DNA of 64,000 nucleotides from NCBI GenBank assembly GCA_902544135.1, contig CACCBF010000002.1, positions 104,596 to 168,595 of the forward strand. The letters run 5' to 3'. Below the pieces are notes generated by a model, which saw only the letters and a program-made list of their open reading frames with translations, searched no databases and was not told the DNA's origin. Below are positions 1 to 8,005 of the stretch, in pieces. The stretch is from an uncultured Pelagibacteraceae bacterium. GTDB lineage: Bacteria; Pseudomonadota; Alphaproteobacteria; Pelagibacterales; Pelagibacteraceae. Position numbers and translations under genes: made by a program. Positions within the stretch are counted from its first letter, which is position 1, and every line of letters begins with the position of its first letter.

Positions 1-988
1 CTTTTATAAGATAGTATCTTAATGGGTCTAGACCATATTGATCTATAATTTCAATTGGATCTAAAATATTTCCTTTTGATTTTGACATTTTTTCCTCGTT
101 AGAAAGTATCCATCCATGACCAAATACTTTTTTTGGTGGAGTTATTTTGGCTGCAAGTAAAAAAGCCGGCCAATAGATTGCATGAAATCTTAATATATCT
201 TTGCCAATTAAATGTATACTTGCTGGCCAAAATTTTTTGAATAATTCATCGTCTACATGAGGATAATTTAATGCACTCATATAATTTGTAAGAGCATCTA
301 ACCATACATAAATCACATGCTTGTCATCATGAGGCACTTTTATACCCCAAGAAAAACTTTTTCTACTTACAGATAAATCTTTCAAACCACTTTTAACGAA
401 ACTGATTACTTCATTTTTACGAGATTTAGGGGATATAAAGTCTGGATTATCTTTGTAAAATTTTAATAATGGTTTTTCCCATTTTGAAAGTTTAAAAAAA
501 TACGATTCCTCGTCGACCCACTCTACTAAAGATTTAGATGAAATCGCTACTTTTGTATTATCTAAATCTTCAATTTCATCATCATTATAAAAAGCTTCAT
601 CAGAAACTGAATACCAACCCGAATACTTTGATAAATAAATATCTCCATTTTTTTTTAATTCATTCCATAAGAATTGAACTGACTTCTTATGACGATCTTC
701 TGTTGTTCTTATAAAATCGTTATTTGTTAGATTTAAAGTTTTTGATAAATCTTTAAATGTTTTGCTTAATTCATCACAAAATTCTAAGGTTTTAACTCCT
801 TTTTTTTCAGCCGCTCTTTGTATTTTTAATCCGTGTTCATCAGTACCAGTAAGAAAATGAACATTAAAGCCGTCCATTCTTTTAAATCTAGCGAAAAAAT
901 CTGCTATTATACTTGAATATGCGTGACCCATATGGGGTTTTGCAGACGGATAATAAATTGGAGTGGTAATATAAAAATTTTTAGCCAT
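1..988 (-). CDS. metG: Methionyl-tRNA synthetase, C-terminus cut by window edge
   Basis: Charges tRNA-Met with methionine in the cytosol. The first ~329 residues are visible. Near the N-terminus lies ITTPIYYPSAKPHMGHAYS, a class I HIGH-type motif (HMGH), followed by GTDEHG. The KMSKSKG motif sits near the left edge (about bases 62-92). The connective region (GWYSVSDEAFY) has no zinc-knuckle cysteines, as I recall for related alphaproteobacterial enzymes. The anticodon-binding C-terminal domain lies outside the window. The ATG at 986-988 overlaps the holB stop by 8 bases, so it is the last visible gene of the mltB-rlpA-dac-tmk-holB-metG run. Confidence 0.96.
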   Translation of the reverse strand, partial: MAKNFYITTPIYYPSAKPHMGHAYSSIIADFFARFKRMDGFNVHFLTGTDEHGLKIQRAAEKKGVKTLEFCDELSKTFKDLSKTLNLTNNDFIRTTEDRHKKSVQFLWNELKKNGDIYLSKYSGWYSVSDEAFYNDDEIEDLDNTKVAISSKSLVEWVDEESYFFKLSKWEKPLLKFYKDNPDFISPKSRKNEVISFVKSGLKDLSVSRKSFSWGIKVPHDDKHVIYVWLDALTNYMSALNYPHVDDELFKKFWPASIHLIGKDILRFHAIYWPAFLLAAKITPPKKVFGHGWILSNEEKMSKSKGNILDPIEIIDQYGLDPLRYYLIK

Positions 989-1901
989 TTAAAATTTTAT
1001 CATTTAATTCTATAAAAAAAGACTCCTCATCAAGGTTAAATTTATTAATTTTTTCTATTTTCTTAACAAAATAATTATAGTAGTCCATATTAAATAATAT
1101 TGATTTTTTTTTTAACAAACACTCGATTATTTCATAGAAAATATATCTTAGGTCTTTTTGTTTTTTGATATGGTTATTTTGAATTAAGATATTAATGAAA
1201 TCTTTTAATTCAATATTCTTTAAATTTATATTATTTTCATCACAAAAATCTATCATTTTATAAATATTACCTGGAGAAAAATAATAATTCATAAAATCAC
1301 TATTAACTGAATCATGAATGTCTTCATCAATTAATTTATTTATTACAAAAATAGATTCTTTATTAGTTAAATTAATGTTAAATTTTATAAATCTAGAGGT
1401 TAATGTAGATAATAAAGTTTTTTGATTTTGAATAAGTATAAAGTAGATATTGTCGTTCGGTTCTTCGATCTCTTTTAATAAAACGTTTATACTATTTTTA
1501 TTGAGGTACTCACTATTGTCTATCAAAACAAATTTAGGTTTATTGTTAAGTGATGATTTATTTAAATCTTGTATTATATTTCTAATCTGATCAATATTAA
1601 TATTTTTTTTATCTGCTTGTATATCTATTAAAAAAAAATTTGGACTCGATCCATTGTTAATTAATTTAAAAGATCTATTCTTTTCATCAATTTTAAAATG
1701 ATCAATGTCATAAGGAAAATCCTCATTTTTTGAGAGAACAAAATTTATTAAGTGATAAGCTAATGTGGATTTACCAATCCCCTTCTGTCCTTTTAACAAA
1801 ATTTTATTTGGAAGTTTATCATCTTGATACAAAAAAATAAGTTTTTTTAATATATTTCCATGAATAAGTAATTCTAGTTGATTTGAAGGATTTAATTTCA
1901 T
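981..1901 (-). CDS. holB: DNA polymerase III delta-prime subunit
   Basis: Clamp-loader subunit that helps load the sliding clamp onto primed DNA. At 306 aa it is near family length. A Walker A loop (GQKGIGKST) lies at residues 38-46, and VLIDNSEYLNKNSINVLLK resembles the Walker B region. LTSRFIKFN occupies the place of the arginine-finger SRC motif, with F instead of C. I see no Cys4 zinc module between Walker A and B. The ATG at 1899-1901 overlaps the tmk stop in an ATGA tetranucleotide, implying translational coupling. Its place between tmk and metG matches alphaproteobacterial order and supports the name despite low sequence conservation. Confidence 0.88.
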   Translation of the reverse strand: MKLNPSNQLELLIHGNILKKLIFLYQDDKLPNKILLKGQKGIGKSTLAYHLINFVLSKNEDFPYDIDHFKIDEKNRSFKLINNGSSPNFFLIDIQADKKNINIDQIRNIIQDLNKSSLNNKPKFVLIDNSEYLNKNSINVLLKEIEEPNDNIYFILIQNQKTLLSTLTSRFIKFNINLTNKESIFVINKLIDEDIHDSVNSDFMNYYFSPGNIYKMIDFCDENNINLKNIELKDFINILIQNNHIKKQKDLRYIFYEIIECLLKKKSILFNMDYYNYFVKKIEKINKFNLDEESFFIELNDKILNG

Positions 1902-2512
1902 CTAATAAGATCATTAATCTTTCTAATTATAATTTCTTTATTTTTTTTTAATTCTAGATTTGAGTCAACTATTAAGTGTTTATTCTTTTTTTTTTTAACA
2001 ATTTTTAAGAAACCTTTTTGTACTTTCTCATAAAATTTACTGCTAAATTTATCATATCTATTCAGTTTATTTCTTTTTCTTAATCTTGTTAACATATTTT
2101 TGTTATTTACAATGTTTAAAAAAGTAAAATCAATTTTAAAATTATTTAGAATCACACTGTGAATTTTTTTAATTAGATTTAAGTCAACACCAAATCCAAA
2201 ATGTTGATAAGCTATAGTAGAGTCAGTAAATCTATCAATAAGTATAATCTTTTTTTTATGAAATTTTTTTAATTTTTGTATATTTTCACTCCTCGAGGCT
2301 GAATATAAAAATAAATCAGTATTTCGGTTAAAATTTAATTTTTTATTAAGAATTAATTTTCTAATAATCTCTGAATTTTTACAACCACCAGGTTCTCTTA
2401 AATATATATATGGAATTTTTTTTTTTTTTAAAAAATTACATACATTTTTAATATGAAGAGATTTTCCACTACATTCAATTCCTTCAAAAACAATAACTGG
2501 CTTATTAGACAT
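1898..2512 (-). CDS. tmk: Thymidylate kinase
   Basis: Phosphorylates dTMP to dTDP for DNA synthesis. The P-loop FEGIECSGKS lies at residues 9-18; the family norm is FEGxDGAGKS, so the loop is slightly unusual. LREPGG and LIDRFTDSTIAYQ supply the dTMP-binding Arg and DR(Y/F) motifs. A GTG at 2513-2515 lies directly before the ATG at 2510-2512. I chose the ATG because GGGG sits about 4 bases upstream of it but almost touches the GTG. The gene overlaps dacC upstream by 8 bases and holB downstream by 4. Very rich in Lys, Asn and Ile. About 204 aa, normal length. Confidence 0.93.
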   Translation of the reverse strand: MSNKPVIVFEGIECSGKSLHIKNVCNFLKKKKIPYIYLREPGGCKNSEIIRKLILNKKLNFNRNTDLFLYSASRSENIQKLKKFHKKKIILIDRFTDSTIAYQHFGFGVDLNLIKKIHSVILNNFKIDFTFLNIVNNKNMLTRLRKRNKLNRYDKFSSKFYEKVQKGFLKIVKKKKNKHLIVDSNLELKKNKEIIIRKINDLIR

Positions 2513-3656
2513 CACCCCAAATCAAATAATTTATTGACTTCATAAGTCTTGAAAACATATTAACTTTTTTAACATCATTAGCTGCTAGCAAATCATATTC
2601 TCCAATTATATTTTCATTATAAGAAATATTTAATTTTCCAATGATTTGATTTTTTTTAATTGGTGCCTCAACTGGTCCCTTGTAGTTAATTGATACTTTT
2701 AGTAATCTTTTTTGTGCTTTTTTTATAGTTTTATATATATCTTCATTTACATATACATTTACTTGTTTTTCTTTTCCCAACCATACATCAATTTTGTCTA
2801 AGGATTTTTTTGCTTTTGCTATTTCGATGAGATCAAAATTTGTAATGCCATAAGTTAACAACTTAGTACTCTCTCTAGATCTACTATTTTTAGTTTCAAA
2901 TCCACTCCCAACAGCTATTAATCTTCGACCATTTTTTTCTAATGATGAAGCTAGAGAATATTTTTCAACTGCCAAGTACCCAGTTTTGATTCCATCCGCT
3001 CCAAGGTTTTTATAAAGAAGTGGATTACGATTTCCCTGTGTTATAGGATCACCACCTGTTCTATCCCAAGTAAATTCTGTTTCACTAAATAGTTTATAAT
3101 ATTCAGGGTGTTCTTTGATAAGATAATTAGACATTTTAAGAATATCCCTAACGGTCGAATAATTGTCTGGATCATTAATTCCTGATGAGTTAGTAAAATT
3201 TGTATTTTCCATACCTAATTCTTTCGCTTTCATTGTCATCAGAATTGCAAATTCCTCTTCGGTTCCCGCAATACCTTCAGCTAAAGCAATGCATGCATCG
3301 TTTCCAGAAGCAACAATAATACCTCTAAGTAAATTTTCTACAGTGACTTCATCACCAACCATTATGAACATCGAGGAGTATCCAGCAGTAGATAGTCTCC
3401 ATGCTTTTTCCGATATTATAAATTTATCCTCTAAACTTAAATCACCTGACTTAATTAAATCAAATGCAATTATAGATGTCATAATTTTAGTCATTGAAGC
3501 TGGATAAATTGATCTGTCAGGATCTTTTTCATAAAGAATCTCACCAGACAAAAAATCTTGTAAGATAGCAGTTCTAGCCTTTATTTGTATATTTGCATTT
3601 AAGTAACTTGAAAAAAACAATATTGTTAAATTAATTATAAAAATCTTCTTAAACAT
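2505..3656 (-). CDS. dacC: D-alanyl-D-alanine carboxypeptidase (PBP5/6 type)
   Basis: Periplasmic penicillin-binding enzyme that trims the terminal D-Ala from peptidoglycan stem peptides. The three active-site motifs of the S11 family are present: SMTK at 54-57 (Ser nucleophile and Lys), SGN at 117-119 and KTG at 224-226. Residues 1-22 form a signal peptide ending in LNA-N. The C-terminal ~100 residues correspond to the PBP5 C-terminal beta domain, ending in a hydrophobic/amphipathic tail (FSRLMKSINYLIW) suited to membrane anchoring. The gene overlaps rlpA upstream by 8 bases. Both neighbours act on murein. I cannot separate dacA from dacC by sequence alone. Confidence 0.94.
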   Translation of the reverse strand: MFKKIFIINLTILFFSSYLNANIQIKARTAILQDFLSGEILYEKDPDRSIYPASMTKIMTSIIAFDLIKSGDLSLEDKFIISEKAWRLSTAGYSSMFIMVGDEVTVENLLRGIIVASGNDACIALAEGIAGTEEEFAILMTMKAKELGMENTNFTNSSGINDPDNYSTVRDILKMSNYLIKEHPEYYKLFSETEFTWDRTGGDPITQGNRNPLLYKNLGADGIKTGYLAVEKYSLASSLEKNGRRLIAVGSGFETKNSRSRESTKLLTYGITNFDLIEIAKAKKSLDKIDVWLGKEKQVNVYVNEDIYKTIKKAQKRLLKVSINYKGPVEAPIKKNQIIGKLNISYNENIIGEYDLLAANDVKKVNMFSRLMKSINYLIWGDV

Positions 3657-4395
3657 TATTTAGTATTTCTAAATTTTCAAAATTTATCAAGCCAAGTTTT
3701 TCATAGGACTCTTTTAGACTTTTTATATCATTAAAGGGGCCTATTAGTACTCTAAATTTTGTTTTTGAAAGTTGTTGTATTCTAGAATTTTTTATATTTG
3801 TTTCAGTTTTAATTCGTGAAATCATCGACTTTGCTGAACTTTTATAATAAAAGTCAGCTATTTTTATTGAATAGGAAAATTTAAGCTTTGTATTTTTTTT
3901 TTTCTTTTTAGGTGTTGAATTAAGATCCTTTATTTGAATACCGTCAACAGGTGCTTTTTCAGCAACTTTTTTTTCTTCTTCAAATGTCTTACTTTTTTTT
4001 GCAATAAAAGCAGAATTTCTTGAGACTAATATAATTTCCAGAAGCGGTTCATTAAAATCAAGATCCAAATCTTCAGCTATTCTTTTAGATATAACAGAAT
4101 TATAAAAATCTGAAAATTTTTGGTTATTAGATTTCACTTCTGCAATCAAAGACTTACCATTTTTTGGATTTGTAATTTTAACAGTTGATTTTCTTTTTAA
4201 CGACTTATGATAAATCATTAATGATCTATCATCTAATTTTTTTATTTTATCTAAACTCTCGTCAAAAATTAAAGCAAATCCACTATTAGAGTATTTTTTT
4301 TCTAATATTATCTTAGTCTTATCTAATTCTTTGGGAATTTGAACACAACCAATTAAAAAAAAAGAGAATAATACAAGTAAAATTTTATAATTCAT
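3649..4395 (-). CDS. rlpA: RlpA-like SPOR-domain lipoprotein, degenerate catalytic domain
   Basis: Outer-membrane lipoprotein candidate: N-terminal signal with lipobox LIGC (Cys about residue 17). The middle (about 30-125) resembles the double-psi barrel of RlpA, with VKITNPKNGKSLIAEV matching VxNLxNGRSVVV. Residues ~175-245 look like a SPOR domain that binds denuded septal glycan. By eye the family's DRGPF motif is absent, and the acidic residue of TANGE is replaced by lysine, while an Asp and the His of the (T/Y)AAH region can still be aligned. Lytic activity is therefore doubtful. Position between mltB and dac supports the RlpA identity. Length 248 aa. Confidence 0.72.
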   Translation of the reverse strand: MNYKILLVLFSFFLIGCVQIPKELDKTKIILEKKYSNSGFALIFDESLDKIKKLDDRSLMIYHKSLKRKSTVKITNPKNGKSLIAEVKSNNQKFSDFYNSVISKRIAEDLDLDFNEPLLEIILVSRNSAFIAKKSKTFEEEKKVAEKAPVDGIQIKDLNSTPKKKKKNTKLKFSYSIKIADFYYKSSAKSMISRIKTETNIKNSRIQQLSKTKFRVLIGPFNDIKSLKESYEKLGLINFENLEILNNV

Positions 4396-5386
4396 TTTTA
4401 AATTTATCTTTTAAAGTACAAACAGCTAAAGCAAATCTTAGAGATCTGTTCCATTGAAGAATTATTTCATAATTATCAAATACAATATATGCAGGGTTTA
4501 AAGTATCTGCTCCTGGAATAATATCTTTATCAGGAGTAATTATTGCAACATTATAGTTAGATTTTAAAAAACCTAATTCATCATAATTTTCTATATATCT
4601 TTTAAAAAAACTTAATCTTTTTTTGTTATGAAGTTTTTTAGCAGATACATTTAAATATTTTTTTGGTGTGTCTTTTTTAAGTTTGATTCTGTAAAAGCAA
4701 GGAGAATTTTTTTTCCAACCTATTTTTTTAAGGTAATTTGCTGCAGACGCATAAGCATCATGAGAATTTTTTAAATTTATATAATTATCAGTATTAAAAT
4801 CAATAGCATGATTTTTTATAGTTGAGGGCATAAACTGAAAAAAACCAAATGCTCCCGCCCATGAACCATATAAAGATTTATAATCTATTTGATTATCATC
4901 TATTAATTTAAGTAAAATTAGAAGTTCTTTAGTAAAAAACTCAGATCTTCGTTTATCGTAACTCAATGTCGCTAAAGAAGAAATAATATCCATCTTACCA
5001 ACATAAGTTCCATAATTTGTTTCTATTCCCATTAATGATAATAAAAGTTCTTTTTCAACCTCAAACTTATTTTCAACAACATTAATTAACTCTTTATTAT
5101 CTGAATAAAAGTTAACTCCCTTAGTCAATTTTTTTGAAGATGTTCTTTTTGAAATATAAGTCTTAGTATCCTCATAAAATTCAGGTTGATATCTATCATA
5201 TTTTATTACATTGGACAAAAACCTAGCATCAGTCATTACGAGATCAAAAGTTTGCTCAGAAATATTATTGGCTAAGGCTCTTTGTTTAAAATTTTTTTTC
5301 CAATTTTCAAAGTTTTGAATTTCATTAGCAAAGGAATAGGAATGAAAAAAAAATCCTATAAAAAAAAGAATTTTAATTTTGTTCAT
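4385..5386 (-). CDS. mltB: Lytic murein transglycosylase B
   Basis: Cleaves the MurNAc-GlcNAc bond of peptidoglycan to give 1,6-anhydro products. The catalytic Glu is E122 in LMGIETNYG. GSWAGAFGFFQFMPST matches the family's GSWAGAMGxxQFMPS motif, and WNRSLRFALAV near the C-terminus matches the conserved W(N/K)RS segment. Residues 1-20 form a signal peptide; there is no lipobox Cys, so the protein is probably soluble in the periplasm. Length 333 aa. Its stop overlaps rlpA by 11 bases and its start overlaps rarD by 14. First gene of the murein cassette continuing into rlpA and dacC. Confidence 0.94.
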   Translation of the reverse strand: MNKIKILFFIGFFFHSYSFANEIQNFENWKKNFKQRALANNISEQTFDLVMTDARFLSNVIKYDRYQPEFYEDTKTYISKRTSSKKLTKGVNFYSDNKELINVVENKFEVEKELLLSLMGIETNYGTYVGKMDIISSLATLSYDKRRSEFFTKELLILLKLIDDNQIDYKSLYGSWAGAFGFFQFMPSTIKNHAIDFNTDNYINLKNSHDAYASAANYLKKIGWKKNSPCFYRIKLKKDTPKKYLNVSAKKLHNKKRLSFFKRYIENYDELGFLKSNYNVAIITPDKDIIPGADTLNPAYIVFDNYEIILQWNRSLRFALAVCTLKDKFKNEL

Positions 5387-6248
5387 ATAAATCTTTTAAA
5401 TATATAATTACAGCAATCCAAATGATAATAAAACTTAGAAATTTCACTAATGAAAAATCTTCCCCATAATAAAAATAACCTAAAATGAACTGTAAAGTTG
5501 GTGTAATATAAAAAATCATTCCAGTTGGACCCAAACCAATTAACTCAACACCTCTTACATGAAGGAATAAAGGAATCACAGTCATTGGGCCAGCTAAAAG
5601 CAGATACAGACTTAGTCCAGGGTTATTCAAATTAAAATCATTAAAATTGTTATTTGCGATGATGTAAAAAGCAACAATGGCAAATGGAAAGATATACAAG
5701 CTTTCAATTAATAATCCAATGTCAGTATCTATTTCAATTTTTTTTCTTACTAAGTTATAAAATGCCCAGCTAAAAGCTACGACAAGACCAACCCAAGGTA
5801 AAGATTTAAGATTAAAAATTAATATTATAATTGATAATAAAACTAAAAGAATTGAGAAAATTCTTTTTTTATTGAGTTTTTCTCTAAAAAAAATATATCC
5901 TAAAAGAACACTGATTATTGGCATAATAAAATATCCAAAACTTGCATCTATAATTCTTTCGGATGCTACGGCATAAATCCATATAGACCAATTAACAAAA
6001 ATTAAAAAACCAGATAAAAATAATGCGATTAATTTTTTTTTATCTTTTATTTCCTTTAGAAACTTTTGCCATTTAGATAAAAAAGTTGTGGTAAAAAATA
6101 ACATGACTGCAGTCCATAAACATCTATGTACAAATAACTCAATATGGCCAATAAAAGATACTGACTCAAAATATATAACTCCAATAAATCCCCACCAAAA
6201 TGAACCTAGTGAGGTTAAAATCAAACCTTTATTAAAATTATTTTTCAT
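5373..6248 (-). CDS. rarD: RarD/EamA-type permease
   Basis: Ten-helix membrane protein of the drug/metabolite transporter superfamily. The start (KGLILTSLGSFWWGFIGVIYF) and the segment HRCLWTAVMLFF match the RarD subfamily (HR..WS), and LGPTGMIFYITPTLQFILG is the conserved C-terminal repeat motif. The substrate of the family is not settled; the name comes from chloramphenicol sensitivity in E. coli. Length 291 aa. It is the last gene before the tRNA-Ser island; its upstream region runs into the duplicated tRNA-Ser promoter, which points the other way. Confidence 0.88.
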   Translation of the reverse strand: MKNNFNKGLILTSLGSFWWGFIGVIYFESVSFIGHIELFVHRCLWTAVMLFFTTTFLSKWQKFLKEIKDKKKLIALFLSGFLIFVNWSIWIYAVASERIIDASFGYFIMPIISVLLGYIFFREKLNKKRIFSILLVLLSIIILIFNLKSLPWVGLVVAFSWAFYNLVRKKIEIDTDIGLLIESLYIFPFAIVAFYIIANNNFNDFNLNNPGLSLYLLLAGPMTVIPLFLHVRGVELIGLGPTGMIFYITPTLQFILGYFYYGEDFSLVKFLSFIIIWIAVIIYLKDLYEQN

Positions 6249-6287
6249 ACTAATTAAATGAACAAAATATCAAGACTAATTAGACTA

Positions 6288-6371
6288 TTTTATAGTTGAA
6301 TTAAATATTTTTAATTATAAAAGCTTTTACATGGAGAGATGGCTAAGCGGTTGAAAGCACCGGTCTTGAAA
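6288..6371 (+). pseudogene. tRNA-Ser 5'-half remnant with upstream promoter copy
   Basis: Bases 6333-6371 match the first 39 nt of the intact tRNA-Ser at 8103 with one difference (ggctaagcgg versus ggctgagcgg). The match stops just past the anticodon in the sequence cttgaaa. The 45 bases upstream also align without gaps (33 of 45 identical by my count) to the region before the intact gene, including agttgaatt and ttataaaa. There is no acceptor 3' strand, variable arm or T arm, so it cannot be a functional tRNA. It marks the left edge of the accessory segment. A short transcript from it is possible but not shown. Confidence 0.85.
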
Positions 6372-6472
6372 TACCAAGAAACCCTCAAACACACTAAGAC
6401 GTTTTACATACTTATTAAACCATTGCTTGCTTTTTAAAATTTAGCCTAACCAAAAAAAGCACTATTTCTATC

Positions 6473-6489
6473 TTTCGTAAGCTACGAAA
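6473..6489. repeat. Perfect inverted repeat, 7-bp arms, 3-bp spacer
   Basis: TTTCGTA-AGC-TACGAAA. The arms are perfectly complementary. It abuts the 17-bp direct repeat at 6488-6504, so the two form one compact block about 100 bases right of the tRNA-Ser remnant. The shape resembles a recombinase core or operator, but no recombinase gene is present nearby and the role is unknown. Confidence 0.6.
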
Positions 6490-6504
6490 CTAGAGCGAAA
6501 CTAG
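6488..6504. repeat. 17-bp direct repeat, left copy
   Basis: AACTAGAGCGAAACTAG, identical to 8006-8022. Internally it carries ACTAG twice, and with the base before it gives a partial tandem of GAAACTAG. The next bases are also similar (tacg here, aacg at the right copy). The two copies bracket the three genes of the island. Confidence 0.8.
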
Positions 6505-6512
6505 TACGCAGA

Positions 6513-6683
6513 TTATTTATCTTTTATAGTCCAACCATTTTTTTCTAATGCTTTAATCAAATTTTTAAGCATCTCATCTCTTGATGTTCTTTTATCACCA
6601 ATTTTTTCAAAGAATACAGGTTCTAGTCCCCTATCCTTTTTAGATTTAAAATAGTTTTTAATTGATTGTATTATTATTTTCAT
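6513..6683 (-). CDS. Small protein of unknown function (56 aa)
   Basis: ATG at 6681-6683 is preceded by a good ribosome-binding site (ctaaaggagaaaa, AAGGAG about 5 bases before ATG). The frame runs 56 codons to TAA. The product starts MKIIIQSIKNYFKSKKDRG and ends EKNGWTIKDK; it is basic, soluble and predicted mostly helical, with no membrane segment or known motif that I recognise. Codon use is AT-rich like its neighbours. It lies between the tRNA-Ser remnant and the 167-aa gene, in the same direction as both island genes. Real by its Shine-Dalgarno signal; function unknown. Confidence 0.6.
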   Translation of the reverse strand: MKIIIQSIKNYFKSKKDRGLEPVFFEKIGDKRTSRDEMLKNLIKALEKNGWTIKDK

Positions 6684-6761
6684 TTTTCTCCTTTAGCGTT
6701 GTGTTTAAAGTCCCAGCAAGTAGAGTTATTTTTCTAAATTAGGACTAGATATATCATATCA

Positions 6762-7265
6762 TTAAATTTGACTTTTTCCACCTCTTCCCATTGACATAGA
6801 CCAAGTCCTACAATTAGCTATTAATGAAAATTTTCGACCAGACAATTTTTCACGATCTACATGCATTATATTTAATGTCGATGCATTTAAAAATAAAACT
6901 TTGTATGGAAAATTTTTTTCAGATCCAGGTGTAATTGAATAACTATCATTTGTTTTAGGTTCTGTTGATAAATGAAATAATATTTTTGCTTTTGACAAAT
7001 TTTCTTTAAATACTTTATAATCCTGAGAATATTTTTTTTCACCTTTCCAACTAACTTTAGGATAAATAAATATATCCCATGGCCTATCTATGACTAAAAT
7101 AAAATCCTCAGGTATATTTTTATCCAAACCTTTAGCTTTGATGTAATTGTCATGCGCAGGTGTTGTTTTACACATTAAAATAGTAGGGTTTTTATTATAG
7201 TCGTGAAAAAAAAAATATATTACAGCGCCCACTAAAAACATTATGATTAAATGATTTTTTTTCAT
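6762..7265 (-). CDS. Hypothetical membrane-anchored protein in island
   Basis: 167 aa. Residues 4-20 form one hydrophobic segment (HLIIMFLVGAVIYFFF) that may be a signal anchor; the rest is polar and probably periplasmic. It contains two Cys (CKTTP and NCRTW) that could pair outside the cytoplasm, and ends in a Gly/Ser/Met-rich stretch (WSMSMGRGGKSQI). I recognise no family. Start ATG at 7263-7265; instead of a Shine-Dalgarno, the 21-bp repeat described at 7274-7294 lies 8 bases upstream. Same direction as the 202-aa gene before it. Confidence 0.65.
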   Translation of the reverse strand: MKKNHLIIMFLVGAVIYFFFHDYNKNPTILMCKTTPAHDNYIKAKGLDKNIPEDFILVIDRPWDIFIYPKVSWKGEKKYSQDYKVFKENLSKAKILFHLSTEPKTNDSYSITPGSEKNFPYKVLFLNASTLNIMHVDREKLSGRKFSLIANCRTWSMSMGRGGKSQI

Positions 7266-7273
7266 AAAACTAT

Positions 7274-7294
7274 TTTATCAGTGGACCACCAGTG
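7274..7294 (-). repeat. 21-bp leader repeat, copy 1
   Basis: Contains CACTGGTGGTCCACTGATAA, identical over 21 bases to 7922-7942. It ends 8 bases before the ATG of the 167-aa gene. The core GTGG-A-CCAC is a 9-base palindrome. The copy before the 202-aa gene sits at nearly the same distance (9 bases). It could be a shared operator, a 5' UTR element or a cassette boundary. Confidence 0.8.
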
Positions 7295-7303
7295 TACCAA
7301 TAT

Positions 7304-7912
7304 CTATTTTTTAAAGTCCTTATTTTTATATATGAAGATAATCGTTGTTATATTTATCAAAACCCATAATGATTTTTCATTTAGATAAATAGGTATAAGC
7401 GGGTTATATATGAGTGCAAAAAAACCAAAAATCCAAGGTTTCACATCATTCTTTTTTTTATAATAGTTATAAGCATAGTACACTGAGGATACACATACGA
7501 TCGTTCTAGTTAACATATAAAATCCTATCGGGAGTGGAAATATAGAAATTGCTAAAATCCCTATAGGCACTATCCAAAATATATCTGTATCTTTTGTTTT
7601 CTTTCTTTGCTCTTTCATCTTCTTGTTTGAATAATCAAATGCCGTTAGTCCAAATTTTTCCATTTTTTTAAAGTTTTTGGTATTAAATATTAAACCTAAA
7701 TACTTAGCGGAAACTCTTATCAAAAATTTAATTAATCTAATTATTGGTATTCCAATCATAATTATTGGAATGATTGATAGTGGATAGGTTATATAAGCAA
7801 ATTTCTCATAACCATTAAAAATTAAAGCTAATCTTATTCCTGTTAAAAAAATTGAAAATACAATTGCAAAAAATATTAAAAAAAGACTTCCTCTATTAGT
7901 TAAAAACTTCAT
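7304..7912 (-). CDS. Hypothetical integral membrane protein in island
   Basis: 202 aa with about five or six hydrophobic segments: a pair at the N-terminus (residues ~8-30 and 38-62), a polar basic loop (~75-110), then three or four C-terminal segments. The C-terminal part (YMLTRTIVCVSSVYYAY ... GFFALIYNPLIPIYLN) resembles the small DUF6804-type membrane family, which I suggest only tentatively. No catalytic motif seen. ATG at 7910-7912 with the 21-bp leader repeat 9 bases upstream and no Shine-Dalgarno. Its stop is followed at once by the second repeat copy and the 167-aa gene. Confidence 0.7.
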   Translation of the reverse strand: MKFLTNRGSLFLIFFAIVFSIFLTGIRLALIFNGYEKFAYITYPLSIIPIIMIGIPIIRLIKFLIRVSAKYLGLIFNTKNFKKMEKFGLTAFDYSNKKMKEQRKKTKDTDIFWIVPIGILAISIFPLPIGFYMLTRTIVCVSSVYYAYNYYKKKNDVKPWIFGFFALIYNPLIPIYLNEKSLWVLINITTIIFIYKNKDFKK

Positions 7913-7921
7913 TAAAAAGAC

Positions 7922-7942
7922 TTTATCAGTGGACCACCAGTG
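7922..7942 (-). repeat. 21-bp leader repeat, copy 2
   Basis: Identical to 7274-7294 over 21 bases, lying 9 bases before the ATG of the 202-aa gene. The following bases (ggcaaatatttat) also resemble those after copy 1 (accaatatctatt), so the shared stretch may be longer than 21 bases with drift. Confidence 0.8.
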
Positions 7943-8005
7943 GGCAAATATTTATGTTTATATAAATAAAATATTACATTGATTTGTTATAGGATTTTAT
8001 AGGAT

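Noticed and set aside
3163-3507. 114-codon open frame on the plus strand opposite dacC
   Set aside because: It is the mirror of a well-conserved gene in another frame, has no ribosome-binding site and no recognisable motif. The same applies to long antisense frames opposite gyrA (15694-16011), uvrA (17989-18411) and ppx (39278-39667).
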